NCBI RefSeq assembly: GCF_000280905.1
Contig: NZ_ALAP01000042.1
Coordinates: 62,001-126,000, forward strand
Direction of reading: 5' to 3'
DNA: 64,000 bases
DNA from: Streptomyces sp. AA1529
GTDB taxonomy: Bacteria > Actinomycetota > Actinomycetes > Streptomycetales > Streptomycetaceae
The translations under genes and the position numbers were made by a program. Shown here piece after piece: positions 42,865 through 50,740 of the stretch. Under the pieces are notes generated by a model, which saw only the letters and a list, made by a program, of their open reading frames with translations, did not search any database and was not told the DNA's origin. How positions within the stretch are numbered: the stretch's first letter is position 1; each line of letters starts with the position of its first letter.

Positions 42865-44153
42865 GCGGTGGGGTCCTCCGAAGCGGTGGAGCGGGTGGTG
42901 ACCTTCAGGCCGCCGGTGGCGCCGAGGGCGCGGACCGCGGCCAGGACGTTCTCGTCGTGGGGCAGGGGGACGCTGGCGCCGGCGTTGAGGGCCGAGACCA
43001 TGTCCGCCTCCAGCACGTGGGCGTCGATGGCGACCTGGAAGCCACGCAGGAAAACGTGCTCCCCGGCCAGGCCCAGCCGGTAGGGCGGGACGAGGGAGGC
43101 GGTGGCGCCGGGCTTCACATCCCGCGCGTCGAAAGCCGCGGCGGCCAGCGAGCGGGACAGGTCGTCCTCGGCCAGCTCCCAGCCGCCGTTGCTGAGCACC
43201 GTCTCCCACCGCTGCCGCACATGCTGCTCAACTGCCTCCTCGGCCTGCTCGGCAGCCGTGGTGAGCGTCGTACGGGCGAGGTCGGCCAGGCGCTGCGCGA
43301 CAGGGCCATCTCCCTCGGCCTGAGAGGCCATCGGCGAGGGCTGGCTGCGCTCGTCGTCGGGGCCGCGGTCGGCCAGCAGGGAGTCGAGCAGCTCGGGAAG
43401 GATCGCCTGACGCATCAGCCCGGCGTCCGGGTAGGTGTAGAGCGGAACGGCCACCGAGACGGAGAACTCGTTCTGCGTGCCGACGTGGAAGACCCGGCGC
43501 GGCAGGAACAGGGCGTCCCCCGGCTCCAGAACGAAGTGCCGGCCGTGCTTCAGCAGCCAGCGGTAGTCGCCGTAGAGCGGGCCCGTGCCGCCGGTGAGCT
43601 TCTCGTACTCGCCCCCGGGCCAGGTATAGAAATTCTTCGTGCCCGGGCCGAGGTGGATGAGGAACGCGTCCTCGTAGCCCTCGTGGACGCCGAAGGCGGT
43701 CCCGGCATAGTTGCCGGCGAAGGCGACCTGCTCGGCGCCGCCGAGCGGGACGCCCCACCCGTCGAAGAGGGAGGCGAGAAAGGTGCCCAGGCCCTTGGCC
43801 AGCGGCGGGCTGACGGTCTCCAGGTTGTTGATCACCAGGCTGAAGCGTTCGGCGTCCACGACGGACTGCATCCACTCGACGAAGCCCCCCTCGGGCCAGG
43901 CGGATGCGGTCAGGACCTCGGGCAGGAGATCATCGCGCCGCTCCTCGCCGACGTAGACGCGGGCCTTCGCCTTGGTCTGGGTGTCGGCGGCGTAGGCGTG
44001 GCGGATCGCGGTGAAGCCGCCCAGCACATCGCTGGGGCTCGCCGCACTCGACGGGATAAGGCCCTTGAACAGGTGCGGCGCGGTCCTCGCGTCGGTCTTG
44101 GCGGGGAACTCGTCGTTCCAGAATTCTCGGCTCAGAGGCCAGGCGTAGGTCAC
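42861..44153 (-). CDS. JmjC/cupin-type (cupin_4-like) oxygenase
   Basis: A 430-residue protein with a cupin core. The first metal-site strand reads GVHEGYEDAFLIHLGPG and NFYTWPGGEYEKLTGG, and the second has GDALFLPRRVFHVGT, in which His aligns with the distal metal-ligand His of JmjC hydroxylases. The HxD ligand pair is not canonical (HEG), though nearby Glu/Asp could replace it. An all-alpha C-terminal half resembles the tail of bacterial ribosomal-oxygenase-like proteins. Substrate is probably a peptide or protein side chain given the family, but this is inference. GTG start with AGGAG 5 nt upstream. Confidence 0.65.
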   Translation of the reverse strand: MTYAWPLSREFWNDEFPAKTDARTAPHLFKGLIPSSAASPSDVLGGFTAIRHAYAADTQTKAKARVYVGEERRDDLLPEVLTASAWPEGGFVEWMQSVVDAERFSLVINNLETVSPPLAKGLGTFLASLFDGWGVPLGGAEQVAFAGNYAGTAFGVHEGYEDAFLIHLGPGTKNFYTWPGGEYEKLTGGTGPLYGDYRWLLKHGRHFVLEPGDALFLPRRVFHVGTQNEFSVSVAVPLYTYPDAGLMRQAILPELLDSLLADRGPDDERSQPSPMASQAEGDGPVAQRLADLARTTLTTAAEQAEEAVEQHVRQRWETVLSNGGWELAEDDLSRSLAAAAFDARDVKPGATASLVPPYRLGLAGEHVFLRGFQVAIDAHVLEADMVSALNAGASVPLPHDENVLAAVRALGATGGLKVTTRSTASEDPTA

Positions 44154-44232
44154 TCGATCTCCTGGTGAACAGGGGCCGCGGAGCGCGGCCGGGACAGGGG
44201 TGCAGCCGACGCGGGCGGTGCCCGGCGCCGGG

Positions 44233-45360
44233 TCAGTCCAGGTAGTCCTCGCAGCCGCCGGAGCGGACGGTGTCCAACGTGAAGCAGTGGAAGCCGCCGC
44301 CGAAGAGCCGCCGGTGCCGGTGCCGGACGGGGACGACGGTGAAGCCGCGGCGTTCCAGAACGGTGATCAGCTCCGGATACAGGGAGTTGACGATGACGGT
44401 GTTTTCGTCGACCGACAGGACGTTGATGTCCATGTAGCGGCTGCCGATGGGGATGACGAAACCGAGGTCGCTGTAGTCCGGGAAGTTCCGGTCGTCGGTC
44501 TGAGGGGCGTAGATCACCTCCCAGGAGTGCAGGGCCTGGGGCAGGTACTTCAGGTACTCCGGGGAGCGCAGCAGCATCAGCCCGGGACGCAACGGCACGA
44601 TGACGCTGTCAATGTGGTTGTCGGCGATGCCATCGAGGCGGTGGAAACGCAGGTGCGGGAGGTTGTCCCGCAGCCAGCGCAGCGCCAGCTCGTGGTTGTC
44701 GTTGGCGACGTTGACCAGGACGTCCCGGCCCAGACGCATGCACTGCGCGCCGTCGAAAACCATCTCCAGGCCGAGCCCGTCGATGTCCAGGGCCGTCTCG
44801 GAATCGGTGGCGCGGGAGACGTCGATGCCCTGGCGGCGGAAGAAGGCGTCGTCCAGGGAACCGCGGGCCAGCGCGGGCCGCGGCATGCTCACCCAGTTCG
44901 ACCCGGCGCCGTAGTAGCGGTAGAAGATCGGCTTGAGCAGGTCGTTCTCGAAGACGCGGGCGCGCACGTGGGGCGCGGTCTCGACGATGGTGTCCCCGAG
45001 GACGATCGTCTGGTCCCGGACGTTGAGGGGCGGGGTGGCCCGGGCCTCCCAGTGCGGGGAGCTGATGTCGACGTCCTTGCCCGGGGCCGCGGGCCGGTGC
45101 ACGCGCACCCCGCAGCCGGCCAGGGCGTCGACCAGTCCGGCGATGTCCTCGTTCAGCTCGTCGACGAGCCGGTCGGGGATCGGCAGAAGGTCCTGCACGG
45201 CGGCTCCGCCGGTGAGGGCGGGGGCCACGTTGTCGAAGAAGAACAAGCGCCATGAGGCGTCGACGTGGTGCGCGGTGTAATGCTCAGCGCGGCCCACAAC
45301 GACCTCGCGGAGCTGGGTCCATTCGTCGAAGCTGCTTACGGCGAGAGCGGGATCGGTCAT
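44233..45360 (-). CDS. Glycine-amidinotransferase-like enzyme (AGAT/StrB1 family)
   Basis: 375 residues with the complete catalytic set of Arg:Gly amidinotransferases: Asp203 in EMVFDGAQC, His249-x-Asp251 in ADNHIDSVIVPL, and catalytic Cys359 in GGGFHCFTLDT. The family transfers the amidino group of Arg to an amine, forming guanidino compounds. This suggests the pathway makes or uses a guanidino-amino acid. GAGGAGG lies 10 nt before the ATG at 45360. A longer open frame to 45687 has no site and would overlap the desaturase gene. Confidence 0.9.
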   Translation of the reverse strand: MTDPALAVSSFDEWTQLREVVVGRAEHYTAHHVDASWRLFFFDNVAPALTGGAAVQDLLPIPDRLVDELNEDIAGLVDALAGCGVRVHRPAAPGKDVDISSPHWEARATPPLNVRDQTIVLGDTIVETAPHVRARVFENDLLKPIFYRYYGAGSNWVSMPRPALARGSLDDAFFRRQGIDVSRATDSETALDIDGLGLEMVFDGAQCMRLGRDVLVNVANDNHELALRWLRDNLPHLRFHRLDGIADNHIDSVIVPLRPGLMLLRSPEYLKYLPQALHSWEVIYAPQTDDRNFPDYSDLGFVIPIGSRYMDINVLSVDENTVIVNSLYPELITVLERRGFTVVPVRHRHRRLFGGGFHCFTLDTVRSGGCEDYLD

Positions 45361-45479
45361 GGCGTGCCGCCTCCTCGGCGGCCGGTGCCGACGCTGCGCA
45401 GACCGGCCGCGCCGCTCGCGCGGCGGAGCGCTGGGCACAGCGGTGTCGGCTGCTCGGTGGACGGTGCGGTGAAGGTGGG

Positions 45480-46547
45480 TCAGGCGGCGTCGCGGGCGCG
45501 CGGCGGATGGTGTGCGGCGGTGGCGCTCAGGCGGGCGATGATGTCCTCGATCACGCACGGCGTCTCGGGCGTGGAGCGCCGTCGGGCGAAGTAGCCGCTG
45601 CACCAAGGCACTTCGTCCCAGCGCTCCAACTGCTGCGCGGCCAGAGCCCTGGCTTCGGGAAGGCGCCGCCAGGGAATCTGCGGGCACCAGTGGTGCACCG
45701 GGTGGTACATGTCGTCGAGGTGGCCGCCGAGCAGGTGCCGGATGAGCCAGTGGGAGGACCAGCCGCGGGTTTGCAGCAGTACGTCCTCATTGAGGATGAG
45801 GCCCGCGTGGTTGCCCAGGTCGGTGATCCAGGTGACGACGGGCCGCACCAGGACCAGCGGCACCAGCCAGTAGAAGAGGAAGGCGCCGACGGCCTCGAAA
45901 GGCCAGCACGCGGCGACGGCGGCCGCCCACAGCACGGCCCGGGCACCCAGTGCCCGCCACGTCTCTTCCGGTGCCTTGGTGACCAGAGTGCGCGCCGCGG
46001 TCGTCGGCAGGCGCCACAGGGCGGCGCGCACGATGAAGCGCAGCACGAAGGAGAGGCGGCCTCGCGCCGTACGAGCGGCCCAGATGTTGCCGGCCTTGTA
46101 GGACTGGAACATCGGATCGTCGTCGGAGCCGAGCTTGGCATGGTGGACGGCGTGGGTGCTGCGGTAGGGCAGGAACCCTTCGCCGAGGAGCGCGGTCAGC
46201 GCGTACCCGACGAGCCGGTTGGGTCCGCGCGTGGCCATCAGCTTGGAGTGCACGCACTCGTGCGCCAGGTTCGACAGATGCCGCTGCCGCACGCCGATGT
46301 AGACCACGGCCAGCAGGGGACCGACGACGTGACCGACGTGGTGCCCGGCCCAAGCCGCCAGCGCAACGGCCGCGAGGTCCTTGGCCACGTCGAACAGCCC
46401 GATCGTGGGGCGGCCGCACAGCTTCTCCAGGTCGGCGATGAGCTGCGGGCCAAGAGCCCTGCGGACGGGGCCCGAGGCGCCGGTCCCGTTGCGCGTTCTG
46501 CCTCGTGGCGCCGAGTGCTGCACCGGGCGCGCGGCGGGGCTGCCCAT
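45480..46547 (-). CDS. Membrane fatty-acid-desaturase-like hydroxylase
   Basis: 355 residues with the His boxes of the membrane diiron desaturase/hydroxylase fold: HECVH (96-100), THAVHHAKLGSDDDP (from 131; HxxHH), and a C-terminal DDMYHPVHHW. Several membrane helices flank them. Members desaturate or hydroxylate acyl chains; a few act on amino acid side chains. Here it is the first gene after the peptide gene, in the same direction, so a peptide-linked or acyl substrate is possible. ATG at 46547 with GGAGG 5 nt upstream. Confidence 0.85.
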   Translation of the reverse strand: MGSPAARPVQHSAPRGRTRNGTGASGPVRRALGPQLIADLEKLCGRPTIGLFDVAKDLAAVALAAWAGHHVGHVVGPLLAVVYIGVRQRHLSNLAHECVHSKLMATRGPNRLVGYALTALLGEGFLPYRSTHAVHHAKLGSDDDPMFQSYKAGNIWAARTARGRLSFVLRFIVRAALWRLPTTAARTLVTKAPEETWRALGARAVLWAAAVAACWPFEAVGAFLFYWLVPLVLVRPVVTWITDLGNHAGLILNEDVLLQTRGWSSHWLIRHLLGGHLDDMYHPVHHWCPQIPWRRLPEARALAAQQLERWDEVPWCSGYFARRRSTPETPCVIEDIIARLSATAAHHPPRARDAA

Positions 46548-46611
46548 CAATTCCTCCAGGCGTAGCGGATCTCGGGGGCGTACATCACGACGGTGCGAGC
46601 TGCGCACCGTG

Positions 46612-46644
46612 CCCGGGCGCGGGCTGTCCAGGACCGCGCCCGGG
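46612..46644 (-). terminator. Hairpin between the peptide gene and the desaturase gene
   Basis: Perfect 11-bp arms CCCGGGCGCGG (46612-46622) and CCGCGCCCGGG (46634-46644) around an 11-nt loop, beginning 17 nt past the peptide stop. Such partial terminators after precursor-peptide genes let the peptide be made in excess over the enzymes read through downstream. Confidence 0.65.
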
Positions 46645-46661
46645 GCGGGAGGCGCGTCAGG

Positions 46662-46862
46662 TCAGGCGGCCGCGGCGTCCGGGCGCATGCCGAGCTGCAG
46701 CCCGGCGGCGTCGGGACGCATACCGTCCTTCAGGGCGGCGTCGGGGCGCATGCCGAGCTGCAGCCCGGCGTCGGGACGCATGCCGTCCTTGAGCGTCGTG
46801 ACGACCGTGGTGCCGAGCTTCAGGCTGCTGCCGGAGTGCAGTCCGGTGATCGCAGTGGTCAT
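46662..46862 (-). CDS. Repeat peptide: candidate RiPP precursor with four GMRPDA cores
   Basis: The 66-residue peptide has an N-terminal leader of about 23 residues (MTTAITGLHSGSSLKLGTTV) and then four units of GMRPDA on alternating spacers LKD, LQL, LKD, LQL, ending in AAAA. The four GMRPDA copies are identical in protein sequence, while spacers vary, and the DNA shows a duplicated two-unit block. ATG at 46862 has GGGAGAG about 8 nt upstream. It heads a minus-strand operon and a hairpin follows the stop. No Cys, Ser or Thr lies in the repeats, so lanthipeptide, thiopeptide and sactipeptide chemistry is unlikely; Arg, Asp, Met and Lys are the reactive residues. Confidence 0.75.
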   Translation of the reverse strand: MTTAITGLHSGSSLKLGTTVVTTLKDGMRPDAGLQLGMRPDAALKDGMRPDAAGLQLGMRPDAAAA

Positions 46863-47358
46863 AGGGGGCTCTCCCTTCGTCGCGGAAGTTCCGCGAGTCC
46901 GTGGTAATCGGGCGGTGAGTGTGCTGCCGGGCCGCGGCAGGGTGAGCTGTGAGTGCCGTCGCCCCGAGGCGCCCGGGGATACGGGCGGCACGCCGCCCAT
47001 CACGCCGGGAGCGGATGCCTCCCTGCGAGAGGTGAGGGCGTGACGCAGTCGCGCCGGGTGCCTGAGCAATCACGCTATGGCCGCCCGGATGGTCGCGGCA
47101 ACGCTCTGCGGCGTTGCTCCGGGCGCGCCCGGCTGTTGCGCGAGCGTTGCACGCACACCCCATTTGACCTGCGCAAACATGCTGCATGGGGACTCGTGGT
47201 GAGCGCTCTTGGCTTCCGCGAGGGGGTCAGTGTCCGACGGCGGGGTTCTGCCGCGCGCACGACCGCAGCTAGCTTGTGGCCCGCCGATGAGCCGGAATGC
47301 GAACGCGGCCAGGGCGACATCGGCTGGCCCACGAAGCCCTGGACTTGAGGAGAGCTGC
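46863..47358. promoter_or_regulatory. Divergent promoter region of the peptide cluster
   Basis: About 500 bp between the minus-strand peptide operon and the plus-strand synthetase-like gene. It contains an inverted repeat GCAACGC (47098-47104) / GCGTTGC (47111-47117) with a 6-nt spacer, and further GTTGC motifs around 47130-47150, a possible operator for a cluster regulator. No gene in the open frames here looks real. Confidence 0.55.
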
Positions 47359-48237
47359 ATGCTCGACCCGATCACCATGAAGTCCGACGTGCTCTACTCC
47401 CTGCGCGACACCTTGCGCGCGGGCTCCTTCGTCGAGGTCGTCACCCCCGTTGCCCGGCGCGCTGACCTCGGACCGGGGCGCCGGGCCGCGGCCGACCTGG
47501 ACGGCGGCCGGTTCCTGCGCGCGATGATCGGGCCCGCGCTGCGGGTGAACCTGGAGCACCACCCGCGGATCTTCGAGATCGGGCCGTGCTTCCGCCCGGA
47601 GAAGCCGGACGAGCTCCACGCCTGCGAGTTCACGATGCTCGACCTGTACGCCGCGGGCGAGGACTTCGCGTTCCTCTTCTCCCTGGCCGAGCGGCTGGTC
47701 GCCCCGCACATCCCCCACACCCCCGTGCGGATCTCCGTGGCGGAGCACATCCGGGACACCTTCGGCATCAACCTGCGGCGCGAAGGACTCGGCGACCTCC
47801 CCGCACAGATGGCCGCCCACCTCCGCCTCCCCCCTTCGGTGCCGTTCAAGGACGTGCTCGGGCAGTACGTGGAGCGCGAGCTGGAGCCGCGCAGCGCGGG
47901 CACCGCGGTGTTCCTCACTGACTACCCGCTCGGCGGGGACGAGCCGTGCGCCCGCCTCACCCCCGGCGCCACCGCCACCATCAACCGGTTCGAGCTCATC
48001 GTGGACGGCCTTGAGGTCGTCCACGGATACGAAGACGAGCCCGATGGCGAGGCGTTCGCCGAGCGCGCCCGCGCGGTGGACCTCTACGACGAGGAACAGC
48101 GCCTGGCGTGGGAGGCGATCGAAGACGGCCGGGTGCCGGCCGCCAGCGTCGGCCTGGGCGTCGGCATCGAGCGGCTGTGCATGGCCGCCTCCGGCATCAA
48201 GGACATCCGCCGCTTCCTGCAATCCCCCCAGTACTGA
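47359..48237 (+). CDS. Free-standing class II aminoacyl-tRNA-synthetase-like protein (EpmA/LysRS-like core)
   Basis: A 292-residue protein that is only a class II catalytic core: a motif-1-like Pro30 (FVEVVTPV), motif 2 FRPEKPDELHACEFTMLDLY with Phe78-Arg79 and Glu81, and motif 3 GLGVGIERL (265-273) with Glu271-Arg272. The ACEFTMLDLYAAG segment resembles LysRS and EpmA. There is no anticodon-binding domain, as in EpmA (which ligates beta-lysine to EF-P). A peptide or protein acceptor rather than tRNA is therefore plausible. ATG with GGAG 6 nt upstream; first gene of the plus-strand arm. Confidence 0.8.
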   Translation: MLDPITMKSDVLYSLRDTLRAGSFVEVVTPVARRADLGPGRRAAADLDGGRFLRAMIGPALRVNLEHHPRIFEIGPCFRPEKPDELHACEFTMLDLYAAGEDFAFLFSLAERLVAPHIPHTPVRISVAEHIRDTFGINLRREGLGDLPAQMAAHLRLPPSVPFKDVLGQYVERELEPRSAGTAVFLTDYPLGGDEPCARLTPGATATINRFELIVDGLEVVHGYEDEPDGEAFAERARAVDLYDEEQRLAWEAIEDGRVPAASVGLGVGIERLCMAASGIKDIRRFLQSPQY

Positions 48238-48276
48238 GCAGCCCCCCGCCGCCACGCCTCGCCAGGAGGATTCGCG

Positions 48277-49119
48277 ATGCCCCTCACCCTGCGCCCGCTT
48301 CCAGGCGGGCTCGGAGCCGAAGTCGACTGCGACCTGAGCCAGCACAGGGAGCAGCCACTCGTTCCCGAGCTGGCGAACGCTCTGGCACACCACCGGCTGC
48401 TCGTCTTCCCCCAGCAGCACCTCAACCACGCCGACCTCCTCACCGTCAGCGCCCACTTCGGCACCGTGGACACCGACGTCGACCGCCGGTACGCCGTCGA
48501 GGGCTTCCCCGGGATCACCTGCGTCAGCAACATCGTCGAGGACGGGGCACACGTCGGCATCTACGACGGCGACGACGAAGAGGAATGGCACGCCGACAAC
48601 TCCTTCAAGCCCGAGCTCACCCGGGCGACGCTGCTGTACTCGGTCATCACCCCCGAGCGCGGCGGGCAGACCCGGTTCGCCGACGCCACCCGCGCCTACG
48701 CGGAACTGCCGCCCGAGCTCAAGGAGCAGATCGAGGGTCTGCGCGCCTGCCACTCCATCCAGCAGCTCGGCACCCTGCAGGCCCAGGCCAGCGGCGGCAC
48801 CTCCTCGGCCGCAGCCGGCAGCCTCGCCGGCCAGCCCGAAGCCCAGCACCCGCTCGTACTGCCCCATCCCGTCACCGGCGCCCGCTCGCTCCTGCTCGGC
48901 CCCATGGTCATCCGCGGAATCGTCGGCATGACCGCGGAGGACAGCAGCAGCCTGCTATCGAAACTGACGGAGCACACGACCAGCCCCCGGTACGTCTACA
49001 GCCACCGGTGGTGCCAGGGCGACCTCGTGGTGTGGGACAACCTCGCCACCCTCCACACCGCCTCCCCCTGCGACAGCGCCCGCCATCACCGCCTGCTGTA
49101 CCGCGCCTCTGTCCGCTGA
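48277..49119 (+). CDS. TauD/clavaminate-synthase-like iron/2-oxoglutarate oxygenase
   Basis: 280 residues with the Fe(II) facial triad His105-x-Asp107 (WHADNSF) and His260 (TLHTA), plus the 2-oxoglutarate-binding Arg272 (HHRLLYR). The N-terminal part (LLVFPQQHLNHADLLTVSAH) and NIVEDGAHVGIYDGDD are family-like. TauD relatives hydroxylate amino acids such as Arg (VioC-type) or peptides, and in RiPP pathways act on core residues. AGGAGG ribosome site; 39 nt after the synthetase-like gene. Confidence 0.88.
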   Translation: MPLTLRPLPGGLGAEVDCDLSQHREQPLVPELANALAHHRLLVFPQQHLNHADLLTVSAHFGTVDTDVDRRYAVEGFPGITCVSNIVEDGAHVGIYDGDDEEEWHADNSFKPELTRATLLYSVITPERGGQTRFADATRAYAELPPELKEQIEGLRACHSIQQLGTLQAQASGGTSSAAAGSLAGQPEAQHPLVLPHPVTGARSLLLGPMVIRGIVGMTAEDSSSLLSKLTEHTTSPRYVYSHRWCQGDLVVWDNLATLHTASPCDSARHHRLLYRASVR

Positions 49120-49193
49120 CTTCGTCCCGCCGCTCCGGATGACTCGCGGCGCGATCGCGAGGCCCGGTCTGTCTCCGTCACTAGGGTTTGCGC

Positions 49194-50321
49194 ATGACCG
49201 TGAAGGTTCCCCTGAAAGAAGCCGCTCTCCACGCCGAGCGCATCGCCCGCATCGGCCGAGAAGTCCAGACGGCCTGTCCCGAGTTCGATGCCTACAGTTT
49301 CGTGAAGTCGGTGATGGCCGACCTTCCCCGGCTGGCACTCAGCGCCCGGATCGCCCGCACCAGCGAGGGCCTGCACGCCCACCTTCCGGTCACCGGCCCC
49401 GACGCGCTCGACATCCTGCTGCGCTCCCTCCCGCCGACCCCCGAGGCCGCCGGCGTGACCAACGACTTCGGCCTGCACCTCTACTCCCCGCACTCCGACT
49501 ACGTCGCCCGCTACTGCCGCACCGCCGAGCACCTGGACCACGCGCTCACCGCGCTGGCCCGCATGACCGGGTACTTCTCCGCCGAGCTCCCGGTGCGGCA
49601 TTTCCTGGCCGACTTCCCCGACCAGACGATGCGCGCCCTCACCACCTGGGCTCGCGACGACGACCACCGGGTGCGCCGCCTCGCGAGCGAAGCCACCCGC
49701 CCCCGCCTCCCCTGGGCCCCACGCATCCCGCTGTCGACCGACGCGGGTCTGCCCGTCCTGGAAGAGCTGTACGCCGACTCCAGCGCGTACGTGCGCCGCT
49801 CGGTCGCCAACCACCTGCACGACATCGCCTTCGACCAGCCCGAGCTGGTCGTGGCCACCCTCCAGCGCTGGCGGGACGCCGACCGTGCCACCGAAAAGCA
49901 CTTCACGACCCTCGCCCGGGACGCGCTGCGCAGCAGGCTGAAGAAGGGCTGGCCACCCGCCTACACCTTCCTCGGATACCAGCACGACGCCCCCATCGAA
50001 GTGGCCCCGCTGACGTTGGAGCGCACCGAGCTGTACGACGGGGACACCCTCGGCTTCTCCGCCGAGCTGACCACCACGGCGACCGCTGCGGTGCACGTGA
50101 TGTACGTGATCTCCTCGACGACGCCCACCGGCAAGCCGCGGGAGAAGGCGTTCTTCCTTCTGCGCGACAGCGCCGAACCGGGCCAGGGGCTCCGCCTGGC
50201 CAAGAGCCACACAATGCGCTCCACCGCCACGGCGAAGCTCACCCCCGGCCCACACTCGATCGCCCTTCAGGTCAACGGGCGCCGCTTCCCGGCGGCGGAC
50301 TTCCGCCTCCTGGAGGCATGA
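49194..50321 (+). CDS. AlkC-like DNA alkylation repair protein (HEAT-like repeats)
   Basis: 375 residues. The helical part contains the family hallmark DDDHRVRRLASEATRPRLPW and SSAYVRRSVANHLHDIAFDQ, with HEAT-like repeats. The C-terminal 100 residues look beta-rich, like the Ig-like domain of some AlkC proteins. AlkC/AlkD glycosylases remove N3/N7-alkyl purines, and relatives (such as YtkR2) protect producers of DNA-alkylating antibiotics. ATG at 49194 (a TTG two codons upstream is weaker). It follows the TauD gene by 75 nt in the same direction. Confidence 0.82.
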   Translation: MTVKVPLKEAALHAERIARIGREVQTACPEFDAYSFVKSVMADLPRLALSARIARTSEGLHAHLPVTGPDALDILLRSLPPTPEAAGVTNDFGLHLYSPHSDYVARYCRTAEHLDHALTALARMTGYFSAELPVRHFLADFPDQTMRALTTWARDDDHRVRRLASEATRPRLPWAPRIPLSTDAGLPVLEELYADSSAYVRRSVANHLHDIAFDQPELVVATLQRWRDADRATEKHFTTLARDALRSRLKKGWPPAYTFLGYQHDAPIEVAPLTLERTELYDGDTLGFSAELTTTATAAVHVMYVISSTTPTGKPREKAFFLLRDSAEPGQGLRLAKSHTMRSTATAKLTPGPHSIALQVNGRRFPAADFRLLEA

Positions 50322-50740
50322 CGAACGAACTGCCCGCTCCCCTGAACTGAACCGGTCCACCGCAGGGCGTGGCGACAGAGGCCGCCATGCCCCGGCGCAG
50401 CCATGCCCGAACCACCTCCGGCATCAGGACGCAATCCCCCAAACGAACGCCCCCGTCCGATCGAACGAGTTTGATCCCTGCCCGATCCCGGCCCGCACGG
50501 CCGACCCCCGGCATTAGAACTCGCGTTCACAAAGTGCCCGCGAATAGGCCGTGACGAGACCGGATTCGACGCGTTTTTAGAGCACCAGTGCCACTTCGCT
50601 GCCCAGATGGAGGACGCCATGCATCCTGCTCCTACTCCCGCGCATCAGCCCCCAGGAATCGAACGACACCTCTCCTCGGCCGTGTACAGCGTTGACGGCA
50701 GCGGTATCAGCACCGCACGTCCGGATACGGGGTGGGCGGC
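50322..50740. other. Intergenic region before the exporter gene
   Basis: About 420 bp with no supported gene. Short frames on both strands are low-complexity Arg/Pro/Ser sequence. It likely carries the promoter of the ABC-exporter gene. A short tRNA-like TCGAA stretch near 50658 is not part of a tRNA. Confidence 0.4.

Noticed and set aside
46650..46860. Repeat peptide as an antifreeze or surface repeat protein
   Set aside because: Too short, no signal peptide, and it heads an enzyme operon; the precursor explanation is simpler.
44233..46862. Lanthipeptide, thiopeptide or sactipeptide cluster
   Set aside because: Repeats have no Cys, Ser or Thr, and no LanB, LanC, LanM, YcaO or radical SAM gene is present.
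46863..47069. Longer version of the repeat peptide starting at 47069
   Set aside because: Added part is Arg/Pro/Ser-rich and lacks a ribosome site; ATG at 46862 has one.
47269..48867. A 532-residue minus-strand frame across the synthetase-like and TauD genes
   Set aside because: Antisense to two genes with intact motifs; low-complexity Gly/Val/Ala content.
50640..50680. TCGAA stretch resembling a tRNA T-loop
   Set aside because: No acceptor, D or anticodon stem can be formed around it.
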